The position numbers and the translations under genes are program-made. A stretch of DNA of 31,058 nucleotides from Larix sibirica (taxonomy: Eukaryota > Streptophyta > Pinopsida > Pinales > Pinaceae): positions 1 through 31,058 of the forward strand of contig NWUY0304602072.1 of assembly GCA_004151065.3 (NCBI GenBank). The letters are read 5' to 3'. The notes under the pieces were generated by a model. It was not told the origin of the DNA. It worked only from the letters and a program-made list of their open reading frames with translations, and made no database searches. Below, piece by piece: positions 22,160 through 31,058 of the stretch (its first letter is position 1; every line of letters starts with the position of its first letter).

Positions 22160-22447
22160 TTGCTATTGTTCATGCAACTTGATCGCCTAAATATAAGGGA
22201 GACAGGGGATAACCCCACAGCTTCATTGGCGGCTATTGCATTCGGCGCTTATCCTTTAGCGGCGTACCTAAGCTGGCTGTTGGTTAACGTTCATTTCGTT
22301 ATCCGTTTTACTGATCCGCTAGGTCGCTGTTTCTATTACTTATGCGCGGTTCCATCGATCAATGAATTGATAGCTTATAGGTACTTCCTTGGCATGTGTT
22401 GTAGCTCTCCCTTTCCTTATCCCATACCCTACTGGCATACATTTTGA
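22160..22447 (+). CDS. Hypothetical hydrophobic small ORF, unrecognised
   Basis: A 95-codon open frame starts with ATG at 22160. Its middle (about residues 23-50) is a continuous hydrophobic stretch including LAAIAFGAYPLAAYLSWLLV, which could form a membrane segment. The C-terminus is rich in Pro, Tyr and Phe. I do not recognise the family. Codons are less AT-biased than the neighbourhood. Plant mitochondria often contain small chimeric membrane ORFs, but I cannot match any part of this to atp, cox, nad or ccm genes. It has no neighbouring gene, and plant mitochondria do not use bacterial ribosome binding sites that would help fix the start. It may equally be chance. Confidence 0.25.
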   Translation: MLLFMQLDRLNIRETGDNPTASLAAIAFGAYPLAAYLSWLLVNVHFVIRFTDPLGRCFYYLCAVPSINELIAYRYFLGMCCSSPFPYPIPYWHTF

Positions 22448-22925
22448 AGATAACGACCCACCCACATGTATGTAGAATGAACCCTGCGTGCTATGAATGG
22501 TGTAAATGCTAAATATAACCCACCCGCTCCTCGCTTGCTTAGAGGATAGAAGCTTCAATTTTCACCGAAAATCAATTGGCCATTCGCATATCATTTAAAT
22601 AAAGCTCTCCTAGCCTAACTAGTAATAGACTTGGGTGAAAGTCGAGGCACTCCCATCTGTCTTAGTGCTTTACCTTGCTAACTCACCTATCTATTTGCAT
22701 GCATACCTTATTAGTTCATTAGCTAAGGAGGGAATATAAGGAGATAGATTGGATAACGTCACACTTAGCTAACGGCACCCTGTTAAGGAAAGCGGGAATA
22801 CTTCGTTACATAAGGCACTCGTTCACGTCGTACTTCTACTTCATTTCTAGGCTGTCTGTTGGCTGGGGGGCCTAAAATTGCTAGCTCGTTTACCTGTTTC
22901 TTTAATTTCTCCGCGCGACAGCCCT
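22448..22925. other. Non-coding spacer
   Basis: No gene is recognised. It sits between the small hydrophobic ORF and the distal end of the - strand pseudogene. Confidence 0.45.
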
Positions 22926-24205
22926 GAGCATATAAACAGTAAAAAAATGTGTGATAGAAACTTGGGCAAATTGACATATGATAAATAAATGATGGTCATC
23001 CTTAAAATAGTGGATACCTGGTGCCCTTACCTTTCTGGGATGCATTTTCATATAAAGACAGACCATCACAGCTTGAAGTACTTTTGGAATTACATTTGTA
23101 TTCACCGGAGTAGCAAAAGTAGACATATTTGGAAAGGAAGCCCCCCATATATTATAAAGTAACACCCTTCCTCGAACAAGTACCAATAACCAATGTCCAT
23201 CAACAGATTTACTAGGGGGTAGAGATGCAAGGCGGTGCGGCGTTGTGAACAATTGCATACAACGGTCTAATAAAATGGTCGCTGATCATCTGAAACGCAT
23301 TAGTGTCTCTATGCTCCCAGAGTAAGTTACAATAGACATGCACTGCGGGATCTGATGGCTGCCATGCCCAGCGGAGGCCCGGGAAAGGATTCGCGGCACA
23401 GATGATATCTAGCATGTATGAGGACATGCTTCTCTGGTTCCGGTATCCTAGCACATGTGACTGCATACTTAAGGGCAGTGGATAATATGGCACCCAATAA
23501 AATATCTGCCTTTTGTGGCGACAGCATGCATCATAGGCAGCCAAGACACGTACAAATTTGTGGCATAAGGTTCTCCGTTCAACCGTGACATAAGCATTGT
23601 GAGTATTAAATATGGCTCCTTTATATTGGCCACGGGATAGGGCTTCTCTTCAGCTCTTGCTTGAAATCTCTTGTCCGGGACCCACCAGCTTTTGAGTGTC
23701 TCCGAAACATCCAGCTTATCACTTTCCACCCACTGGGGACTATACGTAGTTTCCACCCGGGTGAGCTTGTAAATAATATATAAGGAAGAAGGTTGGAAAC
23801 TAGCAATGGCCTTTGTCTTGTCCGCAGTCATGATCAGTAGTCTGTTTTCCAAATCTACATTTGGAATCAGCCAGCTTATTATATCAGCGCAAAGGAAGAC
23901 TGCTGGCCTTGCTGCCACTTGTGTATTTAGGACCTCTTAATTTTTATTAAAACCTAAAGCTCTTCTGGAGACGATGACTGGGGATATTGGTCCTCCCGGA
24001 ACATTGCATAGATTTGCCCCCAGTGGTAAAATGTGGATACTTGTGCATTGCTATCCGTGTCTCCATAATTTGCCTTTACGAGCTTTTCTCCGTCGTCATC
24101 AAAAGGTTCGGTTACTTTGTCTTTCCCTTTTTGCCTACACCGCTTCGGGGCCAAGGTGATGAAGGCCCTGCATATAAACCCATTAATATAAATATGTTGT
24201 TCCAC
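22926..24205 (-). pseudogene. Decayed transposon-like ORF (plant nuclear type, family uncertain)
   Basis: On the - strand, protein-like sequence can be followed through several frames. From the 5' end it holds a Met-started segment (24205-23954) with KLVKANYGDTDSNAQVS and FYHWGQIYAMFREDQYP, ending in a stop. After a damaged junction comes the longest open frame (23918-23469, 149 codons), with DLENRLLIMTADKTKAIASF, ESDKLDVSETLKSWWVPDKR and YPVANIKEPYLILTMLMSRL. A frame change near 23500 leads to MSSYMLDIICAANPFPGLRW, DPAVHVYCNLLWEHRD and DHFIRPLYAIVHNAAPPCIS. Beyond an in-frame stop at about 23217, further sequence (NLLMDIGYWYLFEEGCYFII) continues in another frame to roughly 22.93 kb. The alternation of Trp-rich and hydrophobic segments across frames argues for one ancestral ORF of more than 400 codons. 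I believe it resembles hypothetical or transposon-borne proteins of plant nuclear genomes but cannot name the family. It is non-functional. Confidence 0.6.
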
Positions 24206-25210
24206 CCTTATGATAACACGAGCATGGAAGATTCTTTTCCATCCTTGATTCCACTAGTTTTTTAATGATGGGAGAGGAGGATTAAATACTATAGGAAATA
24301 ATTTTATTGAATGATGACTAACCCTTTTAATTGTCCCTTGCCCAACTAAGAATGGTGTCTAATAACATAATGGCTGAGGTAAGAAGGAAGTATGAGCTAA
24401 GGCCAAGATTGAATGCACCAAATTTGATAAGGGAAGATGAAGCAAAATGTAATGAGGGATGCACCTAAAGGGGTCGAAAGTTCTGAAGGAGAGGCATCAC
24501 GAAAGCCCGCCGTAGACCTATGCTAAAACCTGCCATTCATAAGTAGGAAGGATTTTTGCTTTTGGTCTCACTAGTCCTCGGGTTTTGGTTTAACTCCTTC
24601 AGGCACATGGGTGGGATAGCTAGCGTTCGTTCTTCACCAGAAGAAAACGGCTATGCTGGTAGGTGCCTGTGGATTAGGATTTTAGCCGCCATCAACGTCG
24701 GTCGATCATTTAGAATGTGATTTATAAGGTATTACATTCTGGATGCTCTCTACCGCCATCAAGATTGATTGATCATTTATGACCGGGCCCTAATAAACAT
24801 TGAGAAATGATAGACATAGATTCAGTCAGTTATTATATACGTAATTATGCATTTACTGGTGTGGGAGGGACTGGGAGGAGAGTAAAGTGGGAGGTAAGCT
24901 AATTAGTATAGATGTTCTAATTGATGATTATAGAAGTTAAGGAAACCATGGAATAATTTGATCGGAGATTACAACATCAAGGATTTAGTCACCTCGGCGA
25001 TAACTCGGCGATAATTATAGAGCGAAAACATAAATTCCCTTCACAAAGGCTGGTAAATACTCATAAGGAAGCTCCACCTTCCAATCCACCATATAGCTCT
25101 AATTGCCTGGAGATCATTCTTTACAAAACATTTATATGAACTATGTGGATGTTAATCTTCAGACTCGCACCCGATAGTATTAAATGCCCCCTGATCCCTC
25201 TCCCCTATAA
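24206..25210. other. Spacer between two retroelement remnants
   Basis: No protein-like stretch is followed with confidence. An imperfect 27-bp direct repeat lies at 24686-24712 and 24753-24779. Flanking non-coding parts of the two inserted elements (untranslated leader or LTR) might lie here, but I see no TG...CA-bounded long repeat, primer-binding site or polypurine tract that would show it. Confidence 0.45.
24686..24779. repeat. 27-bp imperfect direct repeat
   Basis: CCGCCATCAA begins each copy and GATCATTTA ends each copy (24686-24712 and 24753-24779). About five internal differences are all within the middle ten bases. The offset is 67 bases. Confidence 0.65.
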
Positions 25211-25211
25211 C

Positions 25212-26242
25212 GTTATAACGTTCCACCCTCCACTAGTGGTCTTTTGCAGATTCCGTGACCTAATGTTGACCATGCTCCCAAAGTACCAAAGGCACCTTTA
25301 CGTTGCATGTTTCATAATCCACATGCGAGGGCCACTCATAGCTATAGTATCGTGGATGACTTGGCCCAATCAATCCCCCGCTACCATGTAAGCCCTTGAG
25401 GTCCTTAAACCCTGTCCTTCCCAACGGAAGTCCTTACTATTAGCTTTGGGTGCCGTTGATCCGTCCGATGCTAAGTTAATCACTTTTGTCTTATATAAAG
25501 TAGAGCCCCGGCTTCCTCCACCTATTGCATTTCAGATCTCGGTTACACTCAATAACCTCATCGTTCACCATTGTATCATAGATGAAGGTGCATTCACATG
25601 CGTTATGTCCACTAATGTGTAGAATAAGTTAGGATCTCCTGAGCTAGTGACATAAACGATCATCCTCCGTGATTATGAGAGTGACCCTTCCCAACCTGAA
25701 GGGCTTTACCAAAATGTCCCCATTGAGTTAGAAGGTAAGAATGTTTTTATTTATGTTGAAGTTGTAGATGCCCCATTAGATTACAATATTATCCTCGGTT
25801 GTAGTTATATGTATGCCATGAAGGCAGTTGCCTCCTTGGTTTCCCGTACCATGATGTTTCCACACAATAGAAAGATCATAACCTTAGATTAGCTTATGTA
25901 TTATGATCCCAACCCACAATCCAATCCAACAATGTATTGCCTACCCTTAGGGGCAATCATCCCATTTCATAGTATTCCGATGTGGGTCCTAGTGTCTTCA
26001 AAGACTCCACATTGCTTGAGACGTATTTTGGCTTACCACCACATATTTTAGCACTAGGAACATCTATCATGTGTACGGTCACATCATCCAATAACCCCTT
26101 GACCACACCTTCCACATCGGGCACGTCATCCTCTCAGCCGTCCGGAGAGCCCATAGCTTCCTTGTATTCTGTGTTGTCATGGGGAGGGAGTCCATGCTTA
26201 GTATCTTCCATTACCAAGATTTCTTTAATGTGTTTGGCTTAA
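25212..26242 (+). pseudogene. Ty3/gypsy-type retrotransposon protease region, broken
   Basis: Three joined frames can be read. About 25212-25260 gives HPPLVVFCRFR. Then 25259-25378 gives DHAPKVPKAPLRCMFHNPHA and HSYSIVDDLAQSIP. Then 25392-26048 gives ALEVLKPCPSQRKSLLLALG, PPPIAFQISVTLNNLIVHHC and the protease-like core I-D-E-G-A (Asp codon 25581-25583). Later come EGLYQNVPIELEGKNVFIYV, VVDAPLDYNIILGCSYMYAM and RTMMFPHNRKIITLD. A last frameshift gives DVGPSVFKDSTLLETYFGLP and a Ser/Thr/Pro-rich tail to 26242. This matches the retropepsin and linker part of plant Ty3/gypsy polyproteins. The frame is stopped at 25389, 25620, 25653, 25890 and 26049. The stop at 25620 replaces the Trp expected before NKLG, and that at 25890 a Gln, consistent with transition mutations. 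No reverse transcriptase, RNase H or integrase follows. It is dead. Confidence 0.85.
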
Positions 26243-26817
26243 TTTAAGAATAACATGAGAAATGCATGGGTGTCTTGGTTATTGGAGTTGATTATGTTGA
26301 TTGGAATAATGTTAACTAATATTGATATATAGCATAAAGTTTATTGCAGAATTTGCTTGAAAAACCTTGGAATCAATTCCATGCATTTATAACCAAAGAT
26401 AGACTCGACCTCATGCAATTACTCCACCTTTATAACTGCAAGAGCACTTAAATCAAGGGGACAAGGGGATTAATTTATATGGGATCATGTCACTTCCACA
26501 CATGAAGGTGACTAATTAGGCTGCCCAACTCTAAGAGACAGCCATTTCATTCATTAGCAGTTCTAATTTCCAAATAGAAACCATATTTTAGAGTATAACT
26601 AAATAGAGAAATAAAAAAGAAATTATATACATATTATATAAGCATTTTAAGGGTATAAGTCACTTTATAATTCTTCTATGCAGTGTTTCAAGCTTTTAAG
26701 AATCATCATGAGGTTGTATGCATCGACATAGAGATAAACTAGAGCACTTTATACCAAAAACTCAAATTTATGGTGTAGGTAAAGCAGAGTCTAGCAGACA
26801 TTGGGAATATTTAGTGA
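26243..26817. other. AT-rich spacer between protease and gag remnants
   Basis: No open frame or domain is recognised across 575 bases. No reverse-transcriptase motif is visible where one would be expected if the protease region continued as an intact element. Confidence 0.5.
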
Positions 26818-28213
26818 TTTATAGCCCTGGAGCAGAGCAAGGAAATTTTTAAGGCTATAAAGAGCAATCTGCTGCATAAATTCCAGCTGATATACAAAAA
26901 AGAATTGAAGAATTTACTAGAAATTATAAAGAAGGACAGAGAGGATTCTTTGCTGCAGGGGTATTCACCAATCTGTCCCATCCTAAGAAAAGGACTGAAC
27001 TTGAAGAGGAGCCACCATCTTTTAATATCATGGCTGAAGGAGGATAATATAAACCTTATGTTTTTCAAATTCCCCATTCTAGAGACAGAAGAGGAAGCAA
27101 GGATGACAAACATAAATTATTATGTTATCCCTCATTTTCATGGGCTGATCACAGAAGACCCGGATAAATTCCTCTTTTCATTTTAGGTTTTTTGCATAAC
27201 ATTTGACTATAAGGCAGATGCTCAAAAGCTAAGACTCTTTCCATCTACCCTTAAGGAAGCAGCATTGCGCTGGTTCATAAGCTTGGATGGGAACAACATT
27301 AGTGCTTGGGAACAAATGAAGCAAGCCTTCATTCAAAATATAGATATAACTAAAGAGCCTGAGACACTAGGGATAATATCTTCATAATGACTCAAAGGGA
27401 AGATGAATCATTAGAGGATTATGTATAAAGTTTTCATTTAGCTACAAGAGGTCCACCAACGGTAGATTGGACGCTGAATCCCTCAAGTTAGTACTCCTCA
27501 GAGGTGCCCGAGAGGAATGTCTGGAAACATTGAATTGAATTGCAAATGGGGATATCTTCCAACCATATTATGATTATATTAAGGGGACCTTAAAGAATTA
27601 CTAAAGAGCCGCCAACAATAAGGGTAGAGGCTGTAGATAAATTACAGCACAATCATCCAAGATAGCAGTAGCTGGTTTGACCAAATATAAAATTGAAAAC
27701 CTGCTTGAAGACATGAAGATTTACATTTTGAACTCCCTAGTCATGCAAATGGATACTATGCAAATAAAAATAAAGCAAGAGGAGGCTTAAATAAAGATAT
27801 ATAGCTATTTTCTACCCCAAGTGCACCAAGAAGCATGCTATAAATGAGTGTCTATTAAACAATTATAAGTTTGCGGGATCTATGAGTAAAATCATCAGAC
27901 ACTACCTGGGTTTAAGGAGGAATACCAAGGATATGAGGAGCATATATAGCAATTTTGCTTCATCAATCAAAAGAGGCAAGGTCCACCAAGACAATTGAAA
28001 CAGAGTATGCCTTATGCACATCCTCTATATTTCAATTCTGTTTATAACACTCAAATGCATGCTCCTCCTCCAACCTGGTATGCTCCAAACCAACCAACTT
28101 GGCCAATACAAAAGAAAGTTCCAGCAGCAGTATCCACCTCAAGCTCAATCCTTCATTCAGGTAAGGTAGTGGCACCCCCTCTTCCACCTCTAATAACTGA
28201 ATCATTAGAGTAA
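26818..28213 (+). pseudogene. Ty3/gypsy-type gag polyprotein, broken
   Basis: The longest coherent part is one frame from 26818, closed by TAG at 27184 but continuing to 27387. It carries YYVIPHFHGLITEDPDKFLF, then FDYKADAQKLRLFPSTLKEA followed by ALRWFISLDGNNISAWEQMK. This is the classic retrotransposon gag core (retrotrans_gag type). Three further shifted pieces follow: DNIFIMTQREDESLEDYV (27372-27425), LVLLRGAREECLETLN with a TGA at 27536-27538, and KIENLLEDMKIYILNSLVMQ. A zinc-knuckle remnant lies at 27813-27851 with spacing Cys-X2-Cys-X3-His-X4-Cys, where the first Cys is now Tyr. A Pro/Gln-rich end contains TWYAPNQPTWPIQKK. The order of parts is that of plant Ty3/gypsy gag. Stops, at least three frameshifts and the lost Cys make it non-functional. 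It reads in the same direction as the protease remnant but lies downstream of it, so the two are not colinear parts of one element. Confidence 0.88.
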
Positions 28214-28385
28214 GAACCACACGAAAACCTGGAAGCTCAGGAACACACTCAAGAGTCCTCTCAGCCGGCTACTTAACAGAGAAATCCACCTTATATAGAG
28301 AGGCTTTAGCACAGGTTGGATCTGGTAAAAATGATGAAAGACTTCTCTACAAGGTAGGAAAGGCTGTGATACAAAATACACTTAT
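28214..28385 (+). other. Probable continuation of the gag remnant
   Basis: In shifted frames the sequence reads [18 protein letters not shown] and RNPPYIERL. This hydrophilic Gln/Glu-rich type often follows the gag knuckle region in these elements. It merges with unassigned sequence before the duplicated 40-mer. The identification is weak. Confidence 0.4.
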
Positions 28386-28488
28386 AAGGAAAAGCTTGCT
28401 TTACATTAGGAGAGCAAGGAATTATCCAATTAATTTTCTATCTACCAAAAGGAAAAGCTTGCTTTACATTAGGAGAGCAAGGAATTAT
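28386..28488. repeat. Perfect 40-bp direct repeat
   Basis: Bases 28386-28425 and 28449-28488 are identical over 40 bases, each beginning AAGGAAAAGCTTGC and ending AAGGAATTAT. A 23-base spacer separates the copies (offset 63). Perfect identity beside a heavily decayed retroelement points to a recent local duplication or to gene conversion. Confidence 0.9.
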
Positions 28489-29430
28489 GGAATAAAAAGG
28501 TTTATGATTTGTCCAAAAGGTATTTAGAACCTTCAATTGCCGAAAAACTATGAAGGAATTGACCATACTCCCCCATATTTGGGGTTGTTTAGCCGGATCA
28601 GCGGCTCGAAATTATTGGTCTCTATCGGTTATAAATGGAGAGGGTCCTCGAGAAGATGGATTTGGAAGAAGCAGGTGTACCTCGAAGAGAAGGCAGAGCG
28701 GAGTGCAAGGAGAGTTTCCATTAAGAATCAAGAATAAGAGGTTTATAAGAGGAGGATTAAGCAGATTGTTTTATGTGTGAGGGAGATTAGCGGGAAATAA
28801 ATGGGGGTAATAAATCACTAGTAGTGGAAGGAGCAGCCTTACCTAGCTAGTAGTATTGGGTGGGCTAACGGCTGGTTGTTATATCTTTACTGCTAATGAA
28901 ATCATTTTCGATCACTAGCATTTTTATCGGAGCAATTAACTTCCTAAACTACTACAATTTTATTAAATTATCATTCATTTTCACGGAGCAATTTCCCTCC
29001 GTAAAACCTTTGTAACACCTCCGTAACACATACACCCTTAACAAACCCCAGATCGCAACCTTCCTCCAGATAAACGGTGGTCTATCTCCCCTTGGCTGCT
29101 AATGAAATCATTTAACTTGAACGAACTCTTAATCCTAAGCATTAGGGCTAATGATTAAACCTAAACCTTTATATTGCTATATTGCCTGGATATATTTATT
29201 TTACTGGCAGGAAAGGAGATGTATCACTTTAGAGATAGAGTAACTTAACTTACAGGCTCATCACTCGTGCTATTAATCCTTCCTGTAATGAGACCTCGCA
29301 CTCGCACCTGAAGTAGTTGGTATAGCACGCGAAGCCCCACGCACCCAAGAGAGTTATTAACTATTAAACTAAACAGCCCTCCCCAGTAGGTGAAAATAAA
29401 ATAAAGCCAAAAATTGAAGGGGAAAAGCAA
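28489..29430. other. Spacer with two overlapping short open frames
   Basis: A patch at about 28540-28780 is less AT-rich and open in two + strand frames (28537-28737, 66 codons; 28550-28780, 76 codons). One contains [20 protein letters not shown] and the other [20 protein letters not shown]. Both are basic toward the C-terminus. I cannot assign either to a mitochondrial or transposon family. The remainder (28790-29430) shows a few recurring words, such as CTGCTAATGAAATCATTT at about 28892 and 29096, and no gene. Confidence 0.45.
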
Positions 29431-29638
29431 GCCTGACCAATCATCATACGTGGGGGTTAAAACTGATCGATCATAGTGAGGGGTTCCAGGCCAGCCTAAT
29501 CAGACGTCGTGGTTCAAAGCTAACCTTACCGAGCATATTGGGGGGTTTTCATAATAGCTAACCTTTTGGGGGTTGGTTCATAGTTGACCTTAGTTAGGGT
29601 TCCAGGAAAGCCTGATCATACATGAGTAAAAACCAATC
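29431..29638. repeat. Degenerate tandem repeat, about 25-38 bp
   Basis: Units can be split at AGCC or AACC boundaries at about 29464, 29497, 29526, 29564, 29590 and 29613. Typical units carry TGATCNATCATA, then GGGGGTT or AGGGGTTCCAGG, then AGCCTAACC or AGCTAACC. Lengths vary from 23 to 38 bases. The array looks old and eroded. Confidence 0.6.
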
Positions 29639-29737
29639 TTTATGGCCATCTTTCCGAACAGCCATCAGTTACTTATAAACTGAAAGATCCAGGTTTAGGT
29701 AGCCACTTCACAGAAAGAGCATGAACACACAAAAACA

Positions 29738-29792
29738 GGGATTTTACCCATCATCAAACACAGGAACAGGATGGGATTTTACCCATCATCAA
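29738..29792. repeat. Perfect 20-bp direct repeat
   Basis: GGGATTTTACCCATCATCAA is exact at 29738-29757 and 29773-29792 (offset 35). Each copy is preceded by an AACAGG-like word. A further ATTCCCCTAATA word occurs twice just downstream (about 29802 and 29832). Confidence 0.85.
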
Positions 29793-31058
29793 TTTTTTCA
29801 TTCCCCTAATATTTTGATCTGATAGAAGAAAAATTCCCCTAATAAACGCTCCGAGGGCCTGCTATTGTGGGACGGCCTCTTTAACCAAATTAACATTGCC
29901 TCATGAAACAAGGGCATAAGGATATTAACTAAGGGAAATAATCCTTGGGATAATCCTGGGCCAAGGCTCTGTCAATTGTAAGAACAAGTTGGGCATCGGC
30001 TTTAAGAAATGTAACCTCTTATTCAGGATAAACCAAAAATAGTTATCGCCCTCCCTCTGGTCAGTGCTCGCCATCCTTCCTTGTCCGCATCGGACAAGTA
30101 GTTCATTCCTCCTTATGATTTTCCTGACTGACTATAATACTTTCACATTGAAAGAGGCAGGTGCATAAAACGGTCAAGCTATAACCTCGCCACGAGAGAT
30201 ATAACGAATCTCCACGTGGCTAAAGGTAAAAAGAATATATGGGGCTACGAAGAGTGCTTTTCGCAAGGCCCTGATTAGCTTCTGCTATCTTTAGCCCCGG
30301 GGCCTTATTAACTCCTGATTTACCCCTTCGAACGCCCTTGCGCTTTATTATTACCTCCCTCTCTATTGGCCCCATATTCATCATTGATCACGCATTAAAC
30401 CTCCTCAACGTGCCCAGGAATACCATTCACATATTCCACCCACCATTAAGTTGCTCTTCCTTATTCTTTTTCATCTCCCTATTATAGTTAGAAGTAGTAG
30501 TCATAGCTTGAACCATTGGATAAAACCCATATTTAGTAACAGAATAAGTAGTAACACCGTATTTCATCAATTATATATCTCTTTGCTGGAAAATTGAATA
30601 GATTGGATAAAACACATATTTGGTTGCAGAATAAATAGATAGATAGTCATACTGTATTTCATGTCCTTATATCCTGATTTGCTGGTTCGTAAATCTATTA
30701 TTCTATTTGTGGGTAACACAGTTTCCATTTAATGCAAGCCGCGTTCTTCATTACACTAAGCCTTCGCAAGGCCAGGTAACGCCATGGTAAGGCGTAAGTC
30801 ATCGGTTAAGCCGGCCCGCTCCTATAATGCTTCCTACAAAAAAGCTATTGGTGCACCGGACGATAGGATAGTTGATTGATACAAAATAGAGAGAGACAAG
30901 AACTACCCGTTGTGATCAGTTTTAGATTCAGCATTTTAGAATTGTGACGGAATAGAACACCTAATAGAAATCCACTCCACTATATTATTATCTATAGCAT
31001 TAGTAATATTATCCTTCATTCTCATCCTCATCCTGCTACTATTTATTCATTTGCGCCA
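29793..31058. other. Non-coding spacer to the right edge
   Basis: No open frame of note exists on either strand. It contains the palindromic 19-mer at 30080-30098. GCCCCGGGGC is a perfect palindrome at 30294-30303. A weak direct repeat with TTGGATAAAAC words lies at about 30516 and 30603. Pyrimidine-rich sequence is present near 30300-30420. Confidence 0.55.
30080..30098. repeat. Palindromic 19-mer, copy 2
   Basis: CTTGTCCGCATCGGACAAG forms a perfect 8-bp stem around a CAT loop. It differs from the copy at 20971-20989 by one base. Sequences on both sides differ between the copies. Confidence 0.75.

Noticed and set aside
23954-24205. YGDTDS in the - strand frame resembles motif C of family B DNA polymerases, as carried by mitochondrial linear plasmids
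   Set aside because: The other expected polymerase motifs (a DxxSLYPS-type motif A and a KxxxNSxYG-type motif B) are absent in neighbouring frames. The surrounding segments form a series that fits a different protein. The match is six residues and most likely chance.
25392-26051. A working gene restored by RNA editing
   Set aside because: C-to-U editing cannot remove the stops. Reverse editing could not restore the Trp lost at 25620, and frameshifts on both sides would remain.
26811-27113. A 100-codon - strand hydrophobic frame
   Set aside because: It is antisense to the well-supported gag remnant on the + strand.
30294-30303. GCCCCGGGGC palindrome as a regulatory site
   Set aside because: It is a 10-base GC palindrome with no second copy noticed and no adjacent gene, so there is nothing to tie it to a function.

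Overview
The window looks like a gene desert in a plant mitochondrial genome, probably a seed plant with an enlarged, repeat-rich chondrome. It contains no long conserved ORF and no rRNA, tRNA or respiratory-chain exon that I can recognise. The sequence is a mosaic of unrelated blocks. Short degenerate repeats are everywhere, and decayed fragments of nuclear-type plant retrotransposons are embedded in it. A low-expression stretch of plant nuclear DNA is the main alternative. I rate the mitochondrial reading at about 0.7. It rests on general texture, not on a diagnostic gene.

Layout. 1-10380: unassigned spacer with patches of short tandem or dispersed repeats. These include a 20-bp tandem at the left edge, patches rich in GGCTATG and ACCTCCTGGC near 1.0-1.4 and 8.1-8.65 kb, a clear 35-bp minisatellite at 6.90-7.08 kb, and a pyrimidine-rich strand at 7.4-7.7 kb. 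10381-17230: almost 7 kb of AT-rich, stop-saturated DNA built from a small vocabulary of recurring words (AAGCTTATA, GTAATCAAAG, TATGATTAC, TACTAGTA). 17230-18500: a different degenerate repeat, seen on the + strand as Ser/Thr/Gly/Ala-rich open stretches. A similar block lies in the opposite orientation at 20.56-20.96 kb. 18500-22900: mixed spacer with hairpins, including a palindrome that recurs at 30.08 kb.

22900-28215 is the transposon graveyard. A broken ORF of uncertain family lies on the - strand (about 22.93-24.21 kb). A Ty3/gypsy-type protease region lies on the + strand (about 25.2-26.24 kb). A Ty3/gypsy-type gag with a degraded zinc knuckle also lies on the + strand (about 26.82-28.21 kb). 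The protease lies upstream of the gag, opposite to the order inside one element, so these are at least two pieces. All carry stops and frameshifts and are not functional. 28216-31058 is spacer with a perfect 40-bp duplication, a degenerate tandem block and small repeats.

The genes do not work together as a system, because I see no intact gene that I can defend. The short ORFs are noted with low confidence. The main interest is structural: successive blocks each built from their own short degenerate vocabulary, and nuclear retroelement remains with readable domains.
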